Origin: Micropterus salmoides
Lineage: Eukaryota > Chordata > Actinopteri > Centrarchiformes > Centrarchidae
Assembly (NCBI RefSeq): GCF_014851395.1
Contig: NW_024043372.1
Span: 9,375,490 to 9,439,489 of the forward strand
Direction: 5' to 3'
Length of the DNA: 64,000 bases
Made by a program: the position numbers and the translations under genes. Of this stretch, positions 13,653 through 26,986 are shown piece after piece. The notes beneath the pieces were generated by a model. That model worked only from the letters and a program-made list of their open reading frames with translations. It was not told where the DNA came from and searched no databases. Each line of letters starts with the position of its first letter. The first letter of the stretch is position 1.

Positions 13653-13857
13653 GCTTGTTGTTAGTTCAGGTCGTGCCGCCGTGTTTTCAGCAGCTGTGAG
13701 ACAGTCTAGCTGTAAATATTGAACAGGGTCCTTCAGCACGTCACCATGGCAACACAGGCATCCTACAGTTGAGTAGTTACTATAGCAACAGCCAAGAGGT
13801 GGGACAGTGGGAGCCCAAATGGCCGCAACTTCAAGCTGATATGGAGACACAACACAC

Positions 13858-14640
13858 ATACATGTTTGTACTTCTATACTTGTGAGGACCCTAATAGTCA
13901 TAATGCATTCCCAAGCCCCCAAACTTAACTATTACAACTAAATGCCTAACCACAACCTTCACCCCAAACTGACCTCTATCCTTAAAGTTCCCCTACACTC
14001 GAAAACGTATTTTTCTTATTCAGTTGGATGTGCAGAATGATGTATCTGCAGGGTTTGACACTAGAATGCTTTGTTTTCACATTTGTCTGCTGAAGAGGGG
14101 AAGTTTCTCTGTGCTCACCTTAACTCTGAGTTTAACACGTGTACAGACAAGCATCACAGTTAGCGTGGGAGCCAGTCCTGGTCTTGAGTGAGGATGTATT
14201 CTTTAGTGACATCAAATGTTTGCATATTCCTGGATTCAGGATTTTTCAATCAGGGACAAAGAGTAGATTTTAATGAGATCACTTTTTAGAGAAAAAACAT
14301 ACTTATATACATATTTTTATATGACTTAAAACATGTCTGGAGGGGATGTTTTAAACTCAGATTTAAGGTGAGCACAGACAAACAAACGTCAGTAGATGAA
14401 GGTGAAAACAGCCTTCTAATATCAAACATGCGTCTTTCTGCAGCTCAAACATCCAAATGAGTAGAAAGCAAAACACATATGAGTGGAGGAGGTCTTAAAC
14501 CGTAACATCAAGTCAAACTTTGACGGATCTAAGGGAACATCCAAACTGTCCTCACTCACAAGGTCCTTAACTCTAATTGGTCCTCACCAAGATAGACGAA
14601 CAAGATCACACAGACACACTCAAACTCACACACATCCTGG
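13858..14640. repeat. Interspersed repeat, probably MITE-like
   Basis: The left part carries ACTTGTGAGGACCCTAATAG and CATAATGCATTCCC, then degenerate CCTAA units. The right part carries TGTCCTCACTCACAAGG and GGTCCTCACCAAG. The same family occurs in reverse orientation at 5936-6425 and 51270-51500. Confidence 0.5.
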
Positions 14641-17600
14641 GAACAGTTGTCTGTGGCACAGCACAGCGGGACAGAGCGTCTTCTCTGAACGACCAATCAA
14701 CTGGATCCCAGGGGCTGCCCACCCCCCGACCCCAGCTCCTCTCCTCGTCACTCCTCTTTCTCTACAGAATCCAAACCTGGACAGGTGAATAGAGTATTTT
14801 GAAAACGCACTCAGAATCACATCCAAGCATCTGTTAAAGCAATAGATGGCAACGATAGACCGCAACTATTTTCAGCAGTGCAGAGGGCAGCATCACCCAC
14901 AGGGAGAACGGCGATAAAGTGCAACAGAAATTTGCATCATAGAAGTGGGATTTAAGAAGAGAATATAGATCATTTCTAAAACGCTGTGTTCTTTTTGGGG
15001 GGCTTAATTCAAAAACATTAGTAGTTGATGTCCTGTAAAATCATCCTCTGGGTTATTGTGTAATATCGAAAGCATAGGTGTTTCTCCCCCAATTCTGGTC
15101 TGGAGATATTTTTCTTACTGTCAACACATCCAGTGAAAAGACCCAAACCAATACACACTTAATCCACAAACAAGTATTATCTGTGCATCAATCTCTGATA
15201 TATCTTATTCCCCCGGGCCACAGAGCTCCATTATTATCCAAAAAGTATTAAAAACACATCAAGTGAGTCATTTTGTTGCACATGACATGACTTGTACCTT
15301 CATTACCGTGAAGACACACTATAGTCTATTATGATTCCATCCCAAATACATCATCCTGCTGCAGTAAAATAATGCCTTAGCTCTATTGTCATGCAATTGT
15401 AGCTGTTCTAAATTTTAAAAGCTTTAAAAACGTTTTGTCCATGTTAGCCTTTAAAGATCAAATCTCCAGAGCTACTAATTGATGTTTCCCTTTGCTGTTT
15501 CCAAGTCATGAATGAACTTTCAAATCATTACTTATAAGCCAAAAATGACAAGAAGTCCTTAAAGTGCTCAGAAAAGAGTGTTTTATATGATCAAAATCTT
15601 CAGAAACAGCTACTTAATGGACTTGTGTATGGATTGTTTTGTCAACTATACATTTGTGAGCTATTCTTAAAGTTACAGAAATTTCATAAAGTGTTGAGAA
15701 ACAGACGCATTGTTGGTTTGGGTCTTTTCATGGGATTTGTTGACAGCAGAAAAATACAGAATAAAACCAGCCTTGTTCTTTAGGTTTTGGCTGGGTGATA
15801 TGGTTGAATGACAAGAGTATTTAATAAGAAAGAATATTTTCTTACTTATATTATATACATATATGTGATAAAATCACAATGTGGCAAAAATGCGCAAAAT
15901 CACACAAAATAATTAAATTAATGCTCATTGCAATGAACTGTTATTCTTGAAATCAGAAAAAAACTACAAATTTTGCCAGATTTCTTCTTAGAATCATTCA
16001 TTTGGACAGGATTTTGTGAAACGTGATGTTTTTAAATCATCATGATCAATTCCACTGGATGTTTTTAAACTGTTGAATTATTCCCCAGCCTCAAATGTGT
16101 CACATACACACAAAGCATACAGTCCATCATCGTGTAACTGTCAACAGAAACGGCCACAGTGTCTCATTTGAAGATTTTAAGGTTTGTCTCATCTAATTGG
16201 TCCTGATGAGAGTGTTAGCCAATCACATTTGTCCATTTATGCTTCCTTCAACAAGTTCCAGAGGCCAGCTGTGAAGCAGCACCGCCCCCTGCTGGACAGC
16301 AACAGGAACTCAACCCCAGGAGCTGGAATAAGAGAGCAAATATGAATATTTTATTTTTGGTTTATTGAGGTGATAATTTATTTTTTTATTGTACCTTAAC
16401 CCTAGAGTGGGTAAATGTTTTGTCTTTGACATGTCTTCACCCCAAATGTATAAAATGTAAAGAAATTAAGTGCATCAGAGACACAATGTGTGAAATGTCA
16501 GGAGAATACGCAGTATTAATTGAGCTAACTGAAGTCTGTTTTATTTGCTGCTCACTCGGCTTCAGTCTCATACTTGAGTTGAGTATCAGACAAAACCACA
16601 TTGTGTTTCATGACGAAAACTGTTGCAGCAAATCCAGACATCAGTCAGCTCACTAAGCCCAAAACTTGTGCCTGCTGTGGAGTTATTGCTCAGGTGGGAA
16701 GCTCAATTGAACGTGTGCGTTCACGCACGTGTGTGTGTGTGTGTTAGTACAGGGATAGACGCCATCTTTAGTCTTTGGTTTGTTTCACTTCACATTTAAC
16801 AAGTTGGTAAAGAACTGCATGCACATTAACGTCCTCCTGTTCGGGTCAGTTTTCACCACAGCGACAAACATTCTTGTTACAGTCATCACAGGGTGTAAAG
16901 CAGCCATGGTTCATGTGTCCTCTCAGATCATGATATTTCATCATATTAGCCTCAATGATCAGTTATTCAGCAGCATTTTCTGCATCTGACTGCATCCTGA
17001 CTGTTTGTTAGAACAGTAAAAGTAAGTGAGATTAAATCTTTCCAGAAGCTTTTGGGCTCATGTTGTAATTGCTGACCATAAAAAGTCATCCAGCTCTGCC
17101 CGACAGGTGAATCCTGCTGCAGCACATTGTCATGTGAAATGGTTTTGATACAGCACTGCTAGGTCTCTCCAGTCGGCATTATAGTGCAGAAAATCTCAGT
17201 ACACATTCACTAATAGCCCCTTTTGACCAAATAATAATACAGAGTCAAATTCAAGTCCAATATTCACTCTCTTAGCTTTGTTTTTGAGCCAGTCACTAAC
17301 TGTCTGTCGGCTATTTGTTGCTGAGGGGAGAGAGTGAATCAAAATAGTAAATTTGCAGCCGGACAGATAAACAATGAGCTGAAACTCATTTTAAAGTTCC
17401 ACAAAGTTGAGGGAAGCTGCAGATTCAGGTGATGATCTGTAGTGACCCCTTTCACTTTGGGTGATTTTATACATTGTCATTATAAAAATATAAATTATAG
17501 CCACTTCAATGTCACATTCCTCTGCGTTTTCATCACATACGGAACCGTAAAGTTTAGGAAAATGTGACTGACAGATTAAAATGGCTTATTTGAGGCTTTT

Positions 17601-20549
17601 TTAAAAACTTGTTTAGACAACAACAGTTATAGTGTTGGTTTTTCAGACTATTGTTAGTGTCTGAGCTTGAATTTGAGAACAGTGAGATGTAAAGAGATTG
17701 AAAAGGAGCAAGTTATAAGGATCTGCTGACTGTTGTTTCTATTTTAGTAGGTAAACTGTTAATCTAAGCACACCTACCTGTCAGTAGGTGGGCTACATTA
17801 ATGTCAAATTTCAGTAACATTCAAATATATATCTTCAGATTTTGAGCTGTTGGAAACACGAGACAAGACATTTTGGGACGTCACGTTGAGCATTTTTCAC
17901 AAAGTTTCTGACATTTTATATTTTTTGCTGGAGCAGTTTCCAGGCTTCAAGTATTCAGAACTGCAGATTCTGCCCTGATAGTTCCTGGACCATCAAAAAG
18001 TCCTTGTTCAGGCTCGTCCTGTGAAAATGTTATGGAGTTCCTCAAAGGTTCCTTAGAAAGTTAAAGTTAAAAAGGACGATTAGTACTGAATACAAGCTGC
18101 ACTTCCATCACATCACCCTCAAAACCCAACCATGTCATCCTGAACTCAATTAAAAGAGACCTTATATTGTTATTATGACATCTGTGTCTCGTAATTATGA
18201 GATGGTTATCCTGTAATTGTGAGGGTTTTTTTATGATTTTGAGTCATAACTATGAGATAATGCCTCCAATTTGTTTTTCTTTGATTAATGCAAGGCCCTT
18301 CTGTAGATGTTAAATCATAAGTAAGAGATTTTACTATTGTATTTTCAACTTAAATTAATATTTTTACTTAGGAAGTCAAATCTTTTACATATCTCATAAT
18401 TTGAAACAAGTAAGTCAAATGCTGATGTGTCATAAGTTTGTCTCATAATCAAAAAGTTGTGTTTCACAATTTAGATGAAGAAAGTCCTTTACATATGTCA
18501 CCTTTTTGTATGTTTCAGGACTTTTTAGGGGTTCTTTATTAGGGAGTCGACAGCATAGAGATGACTGGAAATGAGGGGAGAGAGATGGGGAACAAAGGTC
18601 TCCTGGCTGGACTCAGAGTTAACGTTTGTGGTCAGTTTATTAAAATTCCACTGATTTAGCATTGCACCCCAAAGCCAGTTTCAAAATCGATGCAGCAGAC
18701 ACAGACACCAAAAACTAGTGCCTGCATTACCCATAATGCAACTCAACCCCAGACAGTTGTATCAAAGATACAATGTGTTATGCTAGTAGTTGCTAATGAA
18801 GCCTTGAGCCTTTAACCTCAAGCGAACTACCGACATCTGGCAAACTCACCTCTCTCTAACTCCCAGGTCAACATTTTTGAATGCCACCCACCAAAGTGGC
18901 TTGTATGAGTGACTGCGTTACACGTTACTGCCTGAATTCAACAAGCATCTCGCAGGTGGGCGGGTGCTTAGGCCAAGACCTGGTCACACCCCCAGATTTT
19001 TTTTAATTTCAAACTTTTAGTCTTCAGCCGCAACAGACCTCACTTGCTTCCTCGGGATCCACAAACGGCTTTATACGATGTTTGTCACATACGTAGTAGA
19101 AGATCTACCAAGACCTGTGAAAAGACTTGGAGTTCCCCTTTAAACCCCATCACCACCAGGGCATTGCGTATATCATCATTTTGAGTTGGTGGCTTTTAAT
19201 CTTGATTTACCATCCATTATTTATTTTTGTCGTTCCCGCATTTGTTGTTCTTTTGAAGCAGATGAAGATCTATAAAGTGTGACTGAGAGAGAAGTCTGCA
19301 TATTTAAAGTGAGGTGACGGCTCATCAGTGAGTTTCAACACAACATGTGGAGGGGTTGAACTCAGGTTGTCTCGTTCTTAAAGGAGGTGTCTGTGACCTC
19401 TGGGACTTCCTACTGTGTGTAGTCCACATCTTTTGATGTGTCACAGCAGAGTTTTCAGATCAGATGGTCAAATGTAAAAATATTCATCCTGAATTTTTCA
19501 TATGGTATTCAATCTTCAAAGCCAATTTATTTCCTCAAAAAACAGATGTTTCAAAATCTTCTTGCAGCAGTTAAAATAAAATCTGAGACTTCAGTGTGAC
19601 TTGGCTCATTTCATCACATACCTGTTTGTTTCATGTCGAAGTACTTTTATGTATTGTAAATACAGGAAATCATCATAAACCACCTGTAAATGCCACTCTT
19701 CATTTAAATTAAAACATTAAGAATAGGAGGCAGGGAAACATTTAAAACATCGGAGATCAGAGTAGGTAAATCCAAGAGCGTAGGTTTGGTTTCAGAAGTG
19801 GCAAAAGTAGGTGGATGCTATTTCCTACATATATATATTTATATGTAAATACTGTATATATTCCATATTAATGGTAATCTAATAAAGAATTTAAATGAAT
19901 AAATTGAAGGGTTATTAATATAATAATCTTTACATTTATGTAGTTTTCTTTGACAGACCTCATGCTTTATAATAGTTATTTTATTTGCATCTTTACTACA
20001 AAGTATCCTGTGCTTTTGAGGTAAATTGTTCTGTTTTAAATTGGTTGTTTAATTTTTGGGAGATTTTAGTCAAAACTACTGAGATTAATCTAATTTCATA
20101 AATAAATAGCTTTACAACACTATTGTCTGTTAATATGTATTTGAATTTTCGCACACACTCATAGTTCACTAATCAAAACACACATAAAATTATTGAATTA
20201 ACTTTACGAAATACATTATGCGCTGTTATTTCTAAACCATGGCATAATAAATTACTTTTTTGGCCACTAGCAGGTGAAAGAACTCCACAACAACCTGAAA
20301 CAACATCACAATAAAGTTGTTGTGGCTCACATGTTAGCAATCTCCTACATCCATACACATAAACAGCAACATGATCATCCCATTGGGCTGAAAATAATCC
20401 CCCAAAAATATCTGACTCTTTAGCTGCCAAATGTTCAGATTGAGCCGTCTGTTAAACCTGACGACTGCTAACCAGCACCATGAGGCTCTTCCTGGCACTG
20501 ATTCTGTTCTGGTGTGGTGTGAAGGATTATTTTGCTCTGTGGATGTCAA

Positions 20550-20940
20550 TGTTAGTCCATCTGTCCACCACTTTGATCCAGACTGAAATATCTCAACAAC
20601 TATTGGATGGATTGTCATGCAATTTTGTGGAGACATGGTCTACAGACATGGTCCCCAGAGGATAAATCTTCATGACTTTGGTGATCATCTGACTTTTCCC
20701 ACAACCATTAAGACATTTTTGTGGGAAATCTCTCAGCTATTGGATGGATTGCCATGAAATACGGTGCATACAGTCATGTTTCCCTTAATTATAGCACCAT
20801 CATCCGGTCAAAGTTTCATTTGTCCAGTACTTTGGTTTATGACTAAATACCTGCAAAACTAGTGACATTTCCATCAGCCTCAGATGTACTTTGTGCTTTT
20901 AAAAAGTGTAACTGTTACTTCTGTAACACAGACAGAAAAT
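20550..20940. repeat. Interspersed fish repeat with internal unit
   Basis: ACTATTGGATGGATTG occurs twice about 140 bases apart, followed by AAATACCTGCAAAACTAGTG and CATCAGCCTCAGATGTAC. A shorter relative lies at 7980-8190. No coding potential. Confidence 0.55.
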
Positions 20941-21086
20941 GCATGTTTTAGTCTCAAACACAAGGAGTGAAATGTTATATTTCATCCCATAGTTTGGGTT
21001 AGTTGTAACATACGCCGGGTGAAATGTAACATTATGTAAGAAGGAGGATGAGAGAAACATGATATTGAAGGCTTTTATTCAACACT

Positions 21087-22508
21087 TTAAGGGGCTATAT
21101 GTAGTGTTCAGTGGCCGCTAGCGTTGCAGTTTCAGATTGCATCCACTACTTTCCAAAGCGTGTGCTCATGCGCATGCTCACACCGGAGACAGCTTCACCC
21201 AACATGCTGGAAACTCAGGTAAAATCCCACTGCAACTTTACAGTAATATTTTTATCAGCTTGAGGATGAACTAATCCATGCTTGTTACATGAGAACATTA
21301 CATTGACTACATTTAGCTAACATATGGTGATGACACATCAGTGTTAGTTTGCTTGCCTGCTTTTCTATTAATATTATCTACATTTTGTACATTTTCCACC
21401 AGAGAGGCTTTGCAATGTGAACACAGCTAAATTTATTTGATGATAATGAAAATGGTAATCGCGCTAGCTTGAATATTATAATGAGATTGTTGCCACACTT
21501 TATAAAAGTTAGACCGCAGGGGGGGTTCAGAGAGATCAATGCTACTTCACCAATGATGCAATGAATCACAAACTCACGGTAAGGATCTATTCGTGGTTTT
21601 ATTTTGAAAATGTGCTACGGCTTTGCTAGCTGTTTCTCTCTGTCTGTAATCATCACTCTGTAGTCTGATTGGTTACAAGTTGTGAATAACAGCCTATCAA
21701 CACTCACGAGACACATTTTTCTTGAAAAAATATGTGTTCCTGAGTATTGGTATTATAACATTAATCTAATTTGAATGTTACAAAGCAAACAATGGCAGAT
21801 CCATGCTAATGTAGCTGGCTGCCCCTGCCTCGCATCATTATTGGTTTTAAAAAAACAATCCGCTTCACATTTGCTTTGCACCATAACATCAGTTCTTGCG
21901 GACTGAAATCAACACTGACATAATACCAGTGGTACACAGGACAGTAATATGGGTCACGTCAGCTGGTGAAATAACGTGGAAATCCATACAAATATATTAT
22001 TTCGCAACGGACAACTTTAGCCGGCAAGCTAACGTTATCTAACTTGAGCCAACTAAAAGACAAAATCACAATATATTTCACATTCTTTGCAAGAATGATA
22101 GTTTACTTCTCCAAAAGGATGAAAGCCAACCCTGGGTTGGTTTTGTCAGTTCTAAATTTAGTGCTGGCCTGACAGGCTTCAGCGCATGAAACTATAATGT
22201 TGTTTATATCCTTGCGTGGAGTTTGTGTTGGTCGTTTTTTGGTGTTAGCAGACTCTACTTCATTAGTTGCGGTGTTGTCGCGGTGTGTACGGTTCAGAAT
22301 CAGTAGGCAAGAGGCTTGGGAGCACGCACGCCAGAACTTCGACTAGATTTCTTCACATTGGACGCAGAACGGTGGCTGTTCAAGGGACAAAGAAATCAGG
22401 CATGTAGTTAATTTTTATGTGAGGTTACAACCTGTTTACAAATAAGCAGTAAAAAGGGATTAATTGAAAAGTGATTTCTTTAAAAAACTTCATATATAGC
22501 CCCTTTAA
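21087..22508 (+). mobile_element. Non-autonomous TTAA-target transposon, copy A
   Basis: The element runs from TTAA followed by GGGGCTATATGTAGTG to CATATATAGCCCC followed by TTTAA. It has short inverted ends and TTAA on both sides, as in piggyBac or Kolobok elements. About 1.4 kb with no recognisable transposase. The right-hand TTAA (22505-22508) contains the asb14 stop codon. A related copy in the opposite orientation lies at 24850-25773. Confidence 0.7.
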
Positions 22509-25500
22509 CAAATTTTGTCTGTCTTCTCACTTCTGCGTCCCTGACTTGCTGCTGTGCAGTTGCTCTGCCGGCCATACAGGTCGTACTCCCGGTACAGGAT
22601 GTAGTCCCTCAGTCGACCTGGCAACGGCAGGAAGCTCGGGAAGACATGTGTCCGGAGACGCCGGCGACCAAGACAACGACGGATCCGCAGACGACAGAGA
22701 TGCTGCAGACAACGGACGTTCTCTGGAGAGGACGAGGAGGAAACATGGAGAGGAAAGATGAATAAAGACCACTGGTTGTATTCCTGTTTCTCACATTTTC
22801 TATTGTTTCTGTTGTCACAGCCACGGCAAGGAGTGAAAAAGTTTAATATACCTTGCAGCTTGCAGATGTCGGGCCACTGCTGCTGCTCCATCAAAACTGC
22901 CTTCAGCTTGGAGCAAAAGTTGACATGATCCACGTAGTCCAAAAGTATGCGAACAACCTGACCAGAGAGGTTCTTCAGCCAGGAGACAGTGATCACCTCA
23001 CAGAACTGCAAAGACAGATGGACAGGGGTCTGACTGAGCTGCAGGTGCTCCACACCATCCTTCACACCTCTGTAATGACTATAAAAACAAACTGCGTTCT
23101 GCAGAAAAAACTGATTTCAGACAGATTCTGCTTATCGTTAGCTTGTCACTCAGTGTACCACCAACATTACAATGAGTTTTCTTCGCTTGAAACAGCTGCT
23201 CACTTTGCAGAAAGGTATATGTCAGCCACTTTCATTACTGGCAGCTCTTCCAAGCACAGAGTGTAAAAAATAGCCTAACCTAACGTTAGCTAACTAAGCT
23301 GTGAAAATGAGGCTCATGTTGGTACTACTCTGAGTGACTAGCTAGCGTCGCTAACTGTTATGTTATCCAAGACATTGAGGTGATGATCAAAATCATCAAA
23401 AACATTATATACAAAAATGAACAGTAAATAATATTCACATTATGTACAAAGTCAGCTGTGAAATGTGAAGTAACTAACTAGCACTGTGAGGTGATCACTA
23501 AGTTTGGAGGTGAATGTTACTGTAAAGTTGACGGGAAGTAAACAGACGAGCAGCTGGTAAAACGGATATACGTCAGATGACATTGTGCAAGTAGAGAATA
23601 TCACAAATCTGCATCAAGAGGCTTTACAATCTGTACAGTTTAGGGCAATCTTCTTTCCTTAGACACAAGGTAACATGCTTTGTCCTCCAGTGGCTCTACA
23701 GTGTGACATCCATGATGAACTGGTGTGCTCTGTTCATTACCAAGCTGTCTTTGATCACGCAGTTGGTCCATGCTTCGAAGCCTTTAGGGATGTGGGAGTC
23801 ATTACCATAGGGACAGTCAAAGCAGCGCCCAACATCATAACCATAGTTACACAGCATCCTGAGGACCACCTAACAAACACAACAGGCGAGATTAAATACA
23901 ACAACAGTTATCCTCATAAAAGGTGAGAACTGTACAGAAATACATCAGTAAAGTTAGTAAAACTGCGCATTCCAGTAACATTTTTGAATATGGACATTTG
24001 TGTATGTTTTAGAAAAGATTTCTCCAGTTTACCTCGTCTGTGAAAGCGTACTGCAAGGCGGAAGGGAAGTGTGTTGTGTTTACTTTGCAGTAATAGTTGA
24101 CGTTGGCTCCAAACGTCAGCAACAGGTCAATCAGCTCATAGTTTCCCAAACGCAGTGCAACCTTAAAGACACAGTCACTGGATCAGCAACACAGGTTTCT
24201 GTTGGTGTTTTGAACTTTTTTAACCAAGTTATTAAAACTAAAATTTAGGAACAAGATGGCGCTCACTCTCTCTCTTTCTCTCTCTTTCTCTTTCTCTCTC
24301 TCTCTCCACCTGTGCCTTTTAATCCAATCACCTGCACATACTTATATAAGCCTTTTGGTCTTTGTCAGTAAAGCTCATGGTGGACAGACTGACAAACAAC
24401 AGTGTCTATACACCCAGTACTTCTGTGCAGCATCTCAAACAATAGCGCTGGTTGCCAGATATGATTGTGAGCACAGGCTTTGTTTTTGGTTTCTATATGT
24501 GCACAATGGTACCAAACATAGAAACCTCAATGTGGAGACAAGAGTTTAGAAAGCCACACAGAGTCCCTGCATGACCCTTGTATAGTTCCAGGATGTAACT
24601 CCCTGTAAAAGCACAAATGAGATATGATTTGTTTTATGATTAGCTGTAGAAGTGTTGGTAGGTGTAGTTTTGGACTGTACAGTGTCACGTTAACAATTTC
24701 CCCCTGCTTGCAGTCTTTATGCTGAGCTAAGATAACCACATTCTGACTCCAGCTTTGTACTTGTACATGAGATTTATATTCATCAGCTCATCTTACAAAT
24801 GAGTTGAGGCAATTTGTGTTTCTAAACTGTTAAACCCTTATTTTATGTATTAAAGGGGCTATATGTAGTTTTTTAATGAAATCACTCATTAAATAATCAC
24901 CGCCTATTTGTGAACGTTGTAACCTCACAAAAAAATAAACCACACACTTGCTTTCTTGGTCACTTTAAACAGCCACTATTATGCATTTTATGTGAAAAAA
25001 TCTGGTCGGATTTTCTGCATGTTTGCTCCCAATCTCTTGCCTACTGGTTCTGAACTGTACACACAGCAACAACACCGCAGCTAACAAGAGTGGGGTCTAC
25101 TAACACCAAAAACAACCAGCTCCCAGCCCAACATAGACTCCAACACAAACTCCATGTCAGGATAAAAAACAACAATAAAGTTCTATGTGCTGAAGCCCTT
25201 CAGGCCAAACGGGAACCCGATCGATGCTGGGACACGGAATGGTGTTTGAGTCACGTCTTAATTTTGGATATAAAAAAATAAGGCAGAGTTGGCTTTCATC
25301 CTATTCGACAGGTAAACTAACATTTCTGCAAAGCATCTGAAATTAATTTAGATTTTTTGACTCAAGTTTGATAAGCTTGCCTGCTTGTAAAGCTAGCCTC
25401 ACTACTTCACTGGGTAAAGCATTCTTATTACTATCCAGTGTACCAGTAATATGTCTAAGTGTTGATTTTAGCCTGCAAGAAATGATATAATGGTACCAAG

Positions 25501-26923
25501 CAAATGTGGACCGGTTTGTTTATACTAGCACATAGTGATGCAAGGCAGCCAGCTACATTATCATTGATTGGGCTTTGTTTGCATTGTAGTAAAGTTTCCT
25601 GCATTATGTGTAATGCTGCCTCTTATGTATGTCCCTGTTTTGGTTTGACCAGCGACGCCGACTTCTCCATCATGAGTTCGAGCCTCCGCAGAATCACAGG
25701 CTTGGGAATGTAGCTGTTGCAATCTGAAACCACATCACTATAGGCCACTGAAAACTACACATGGCCCCTTTAAGTTTGAGGATTTTTCTTTCTCGTTTTA
25801 ACTTTGGCACATGAAGAAAATAATTTCACCAGTAAAATCATCTTAACAATAAACTCTTTGGCTCATGGAAGGTTAGCTAACGTGTACAAAAAAGAAGTTC
25901 CTTTTCCTTCCTCCTTTAAAAGGGACTCTCCCCCAGAAGTCTGCTTTCAGTCATGACAATGTGTTGACGCTGTAACACACAAACACACACATGCCTGAAG
26001 ACATTTGATTGGGTCTTGGTTGGCCATGGCCCCGCCCTCCAGCAGCAGTTTGGCTGATGGCACGTCATTATTGGAGACTGCGAAGAAGAGCACAGACTTC
26101 CTCTCGTCGTCATAGCCTCGTTGCACCCAGGGATGGAGCATGTAGTTGGGATCATAACCTGCATCCAGCAAGGCCTGATGGGAGTTGGGCAGGAGAGACA
26201 TTCAGTTGTTGTTGATCTGTTGTGTGTTTAACAGACAGCTGTCAGCCAATCAGAAGTATTTTCTAAGAAATCAAAATGCAAAAGAAAAAAATTGAACATT
26301 GATTAATTATCTACTTTTGTAATTTTCAGGCAAACATTTGCTGGTTGTGTAAATGTCATCTCCTTAGGCTGTGGGAAATTACAGTATAACGCATTACAGT
26401 ATAAAGTATTTTTCAATATTTTATGCCATTTTCTAGACAAAACAACAATAACGGAGAAAGAATCAGCTGATTAATTCATAGTAAAAAGAATCCTCAGCAC
26501 TGACCAACCAATCCTGAAAAATACCTGCATTTATGTAGTCATGGCTGATTGCTGTGTTTTGCAGTGGATTTGTGACTTTTGAAACACTTGTGTTGCCAAC
26601 AGGGGTGTTGCAGAGTCCCCTCAGATGGACAAACTATGCAACAACAACACTTGTAATATCATTGAAGGATCCGTCTCTCCATTTATTTTTTTATTGTCAT
26701 TTATCGGCTGTTATAAGACAGATACCAATTTATCTGTAATTATCTCTGGTTAGCTGATAATATCTTGACGCTGTTTTATTGGTCAGGCTCTTATGCACAC
26801 ACCTTGATGCAGTGTGGGTGTCCTCCTGCAGCAGCAGAGTGTAGAGGACTTATCCCGCTGTTATTTACTTCTTCGATAGAAGTGACTGGAATCAGCAACT
26901 TCAGAGCTCTAAGGGAACACACG

Positions 26924-26986
<63 letters not shown>

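Larger units (their letters stand above)
13580..21086 (+). other. ip6k1 3' UTR and intergenic DNA
   Basis: No coding exon was recognised on either strand. A CA/CG-rich microsatellite begins just after the stop (13588-13652). An interspersed repeat occupies about 13858-14640 and a GT run lies at 16725-16745. AATAAA occurs at 19881-19886 after an AT-rich tract and again near 15760; either could end the ip6k1 transcript, but neither can be chosen from sequence alone. The rest is AT-rich and shows nothing recognisable. Confidence 0.5.

Noticed and set aside
13376..13922. Minus-strand open frames rich in Val-Cys over the ip6k1 last exon and CA repeat
   Set aside because: They are antisense shadows of the Pro-rich exon and translation of the microsatellite.
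22505..23065. Long single minus-strand frame joining the two last asb14 exons with the intron
   Set aside because: The intron is open by chance; splice sites and the plus copy show that 22723-22851 is removed.
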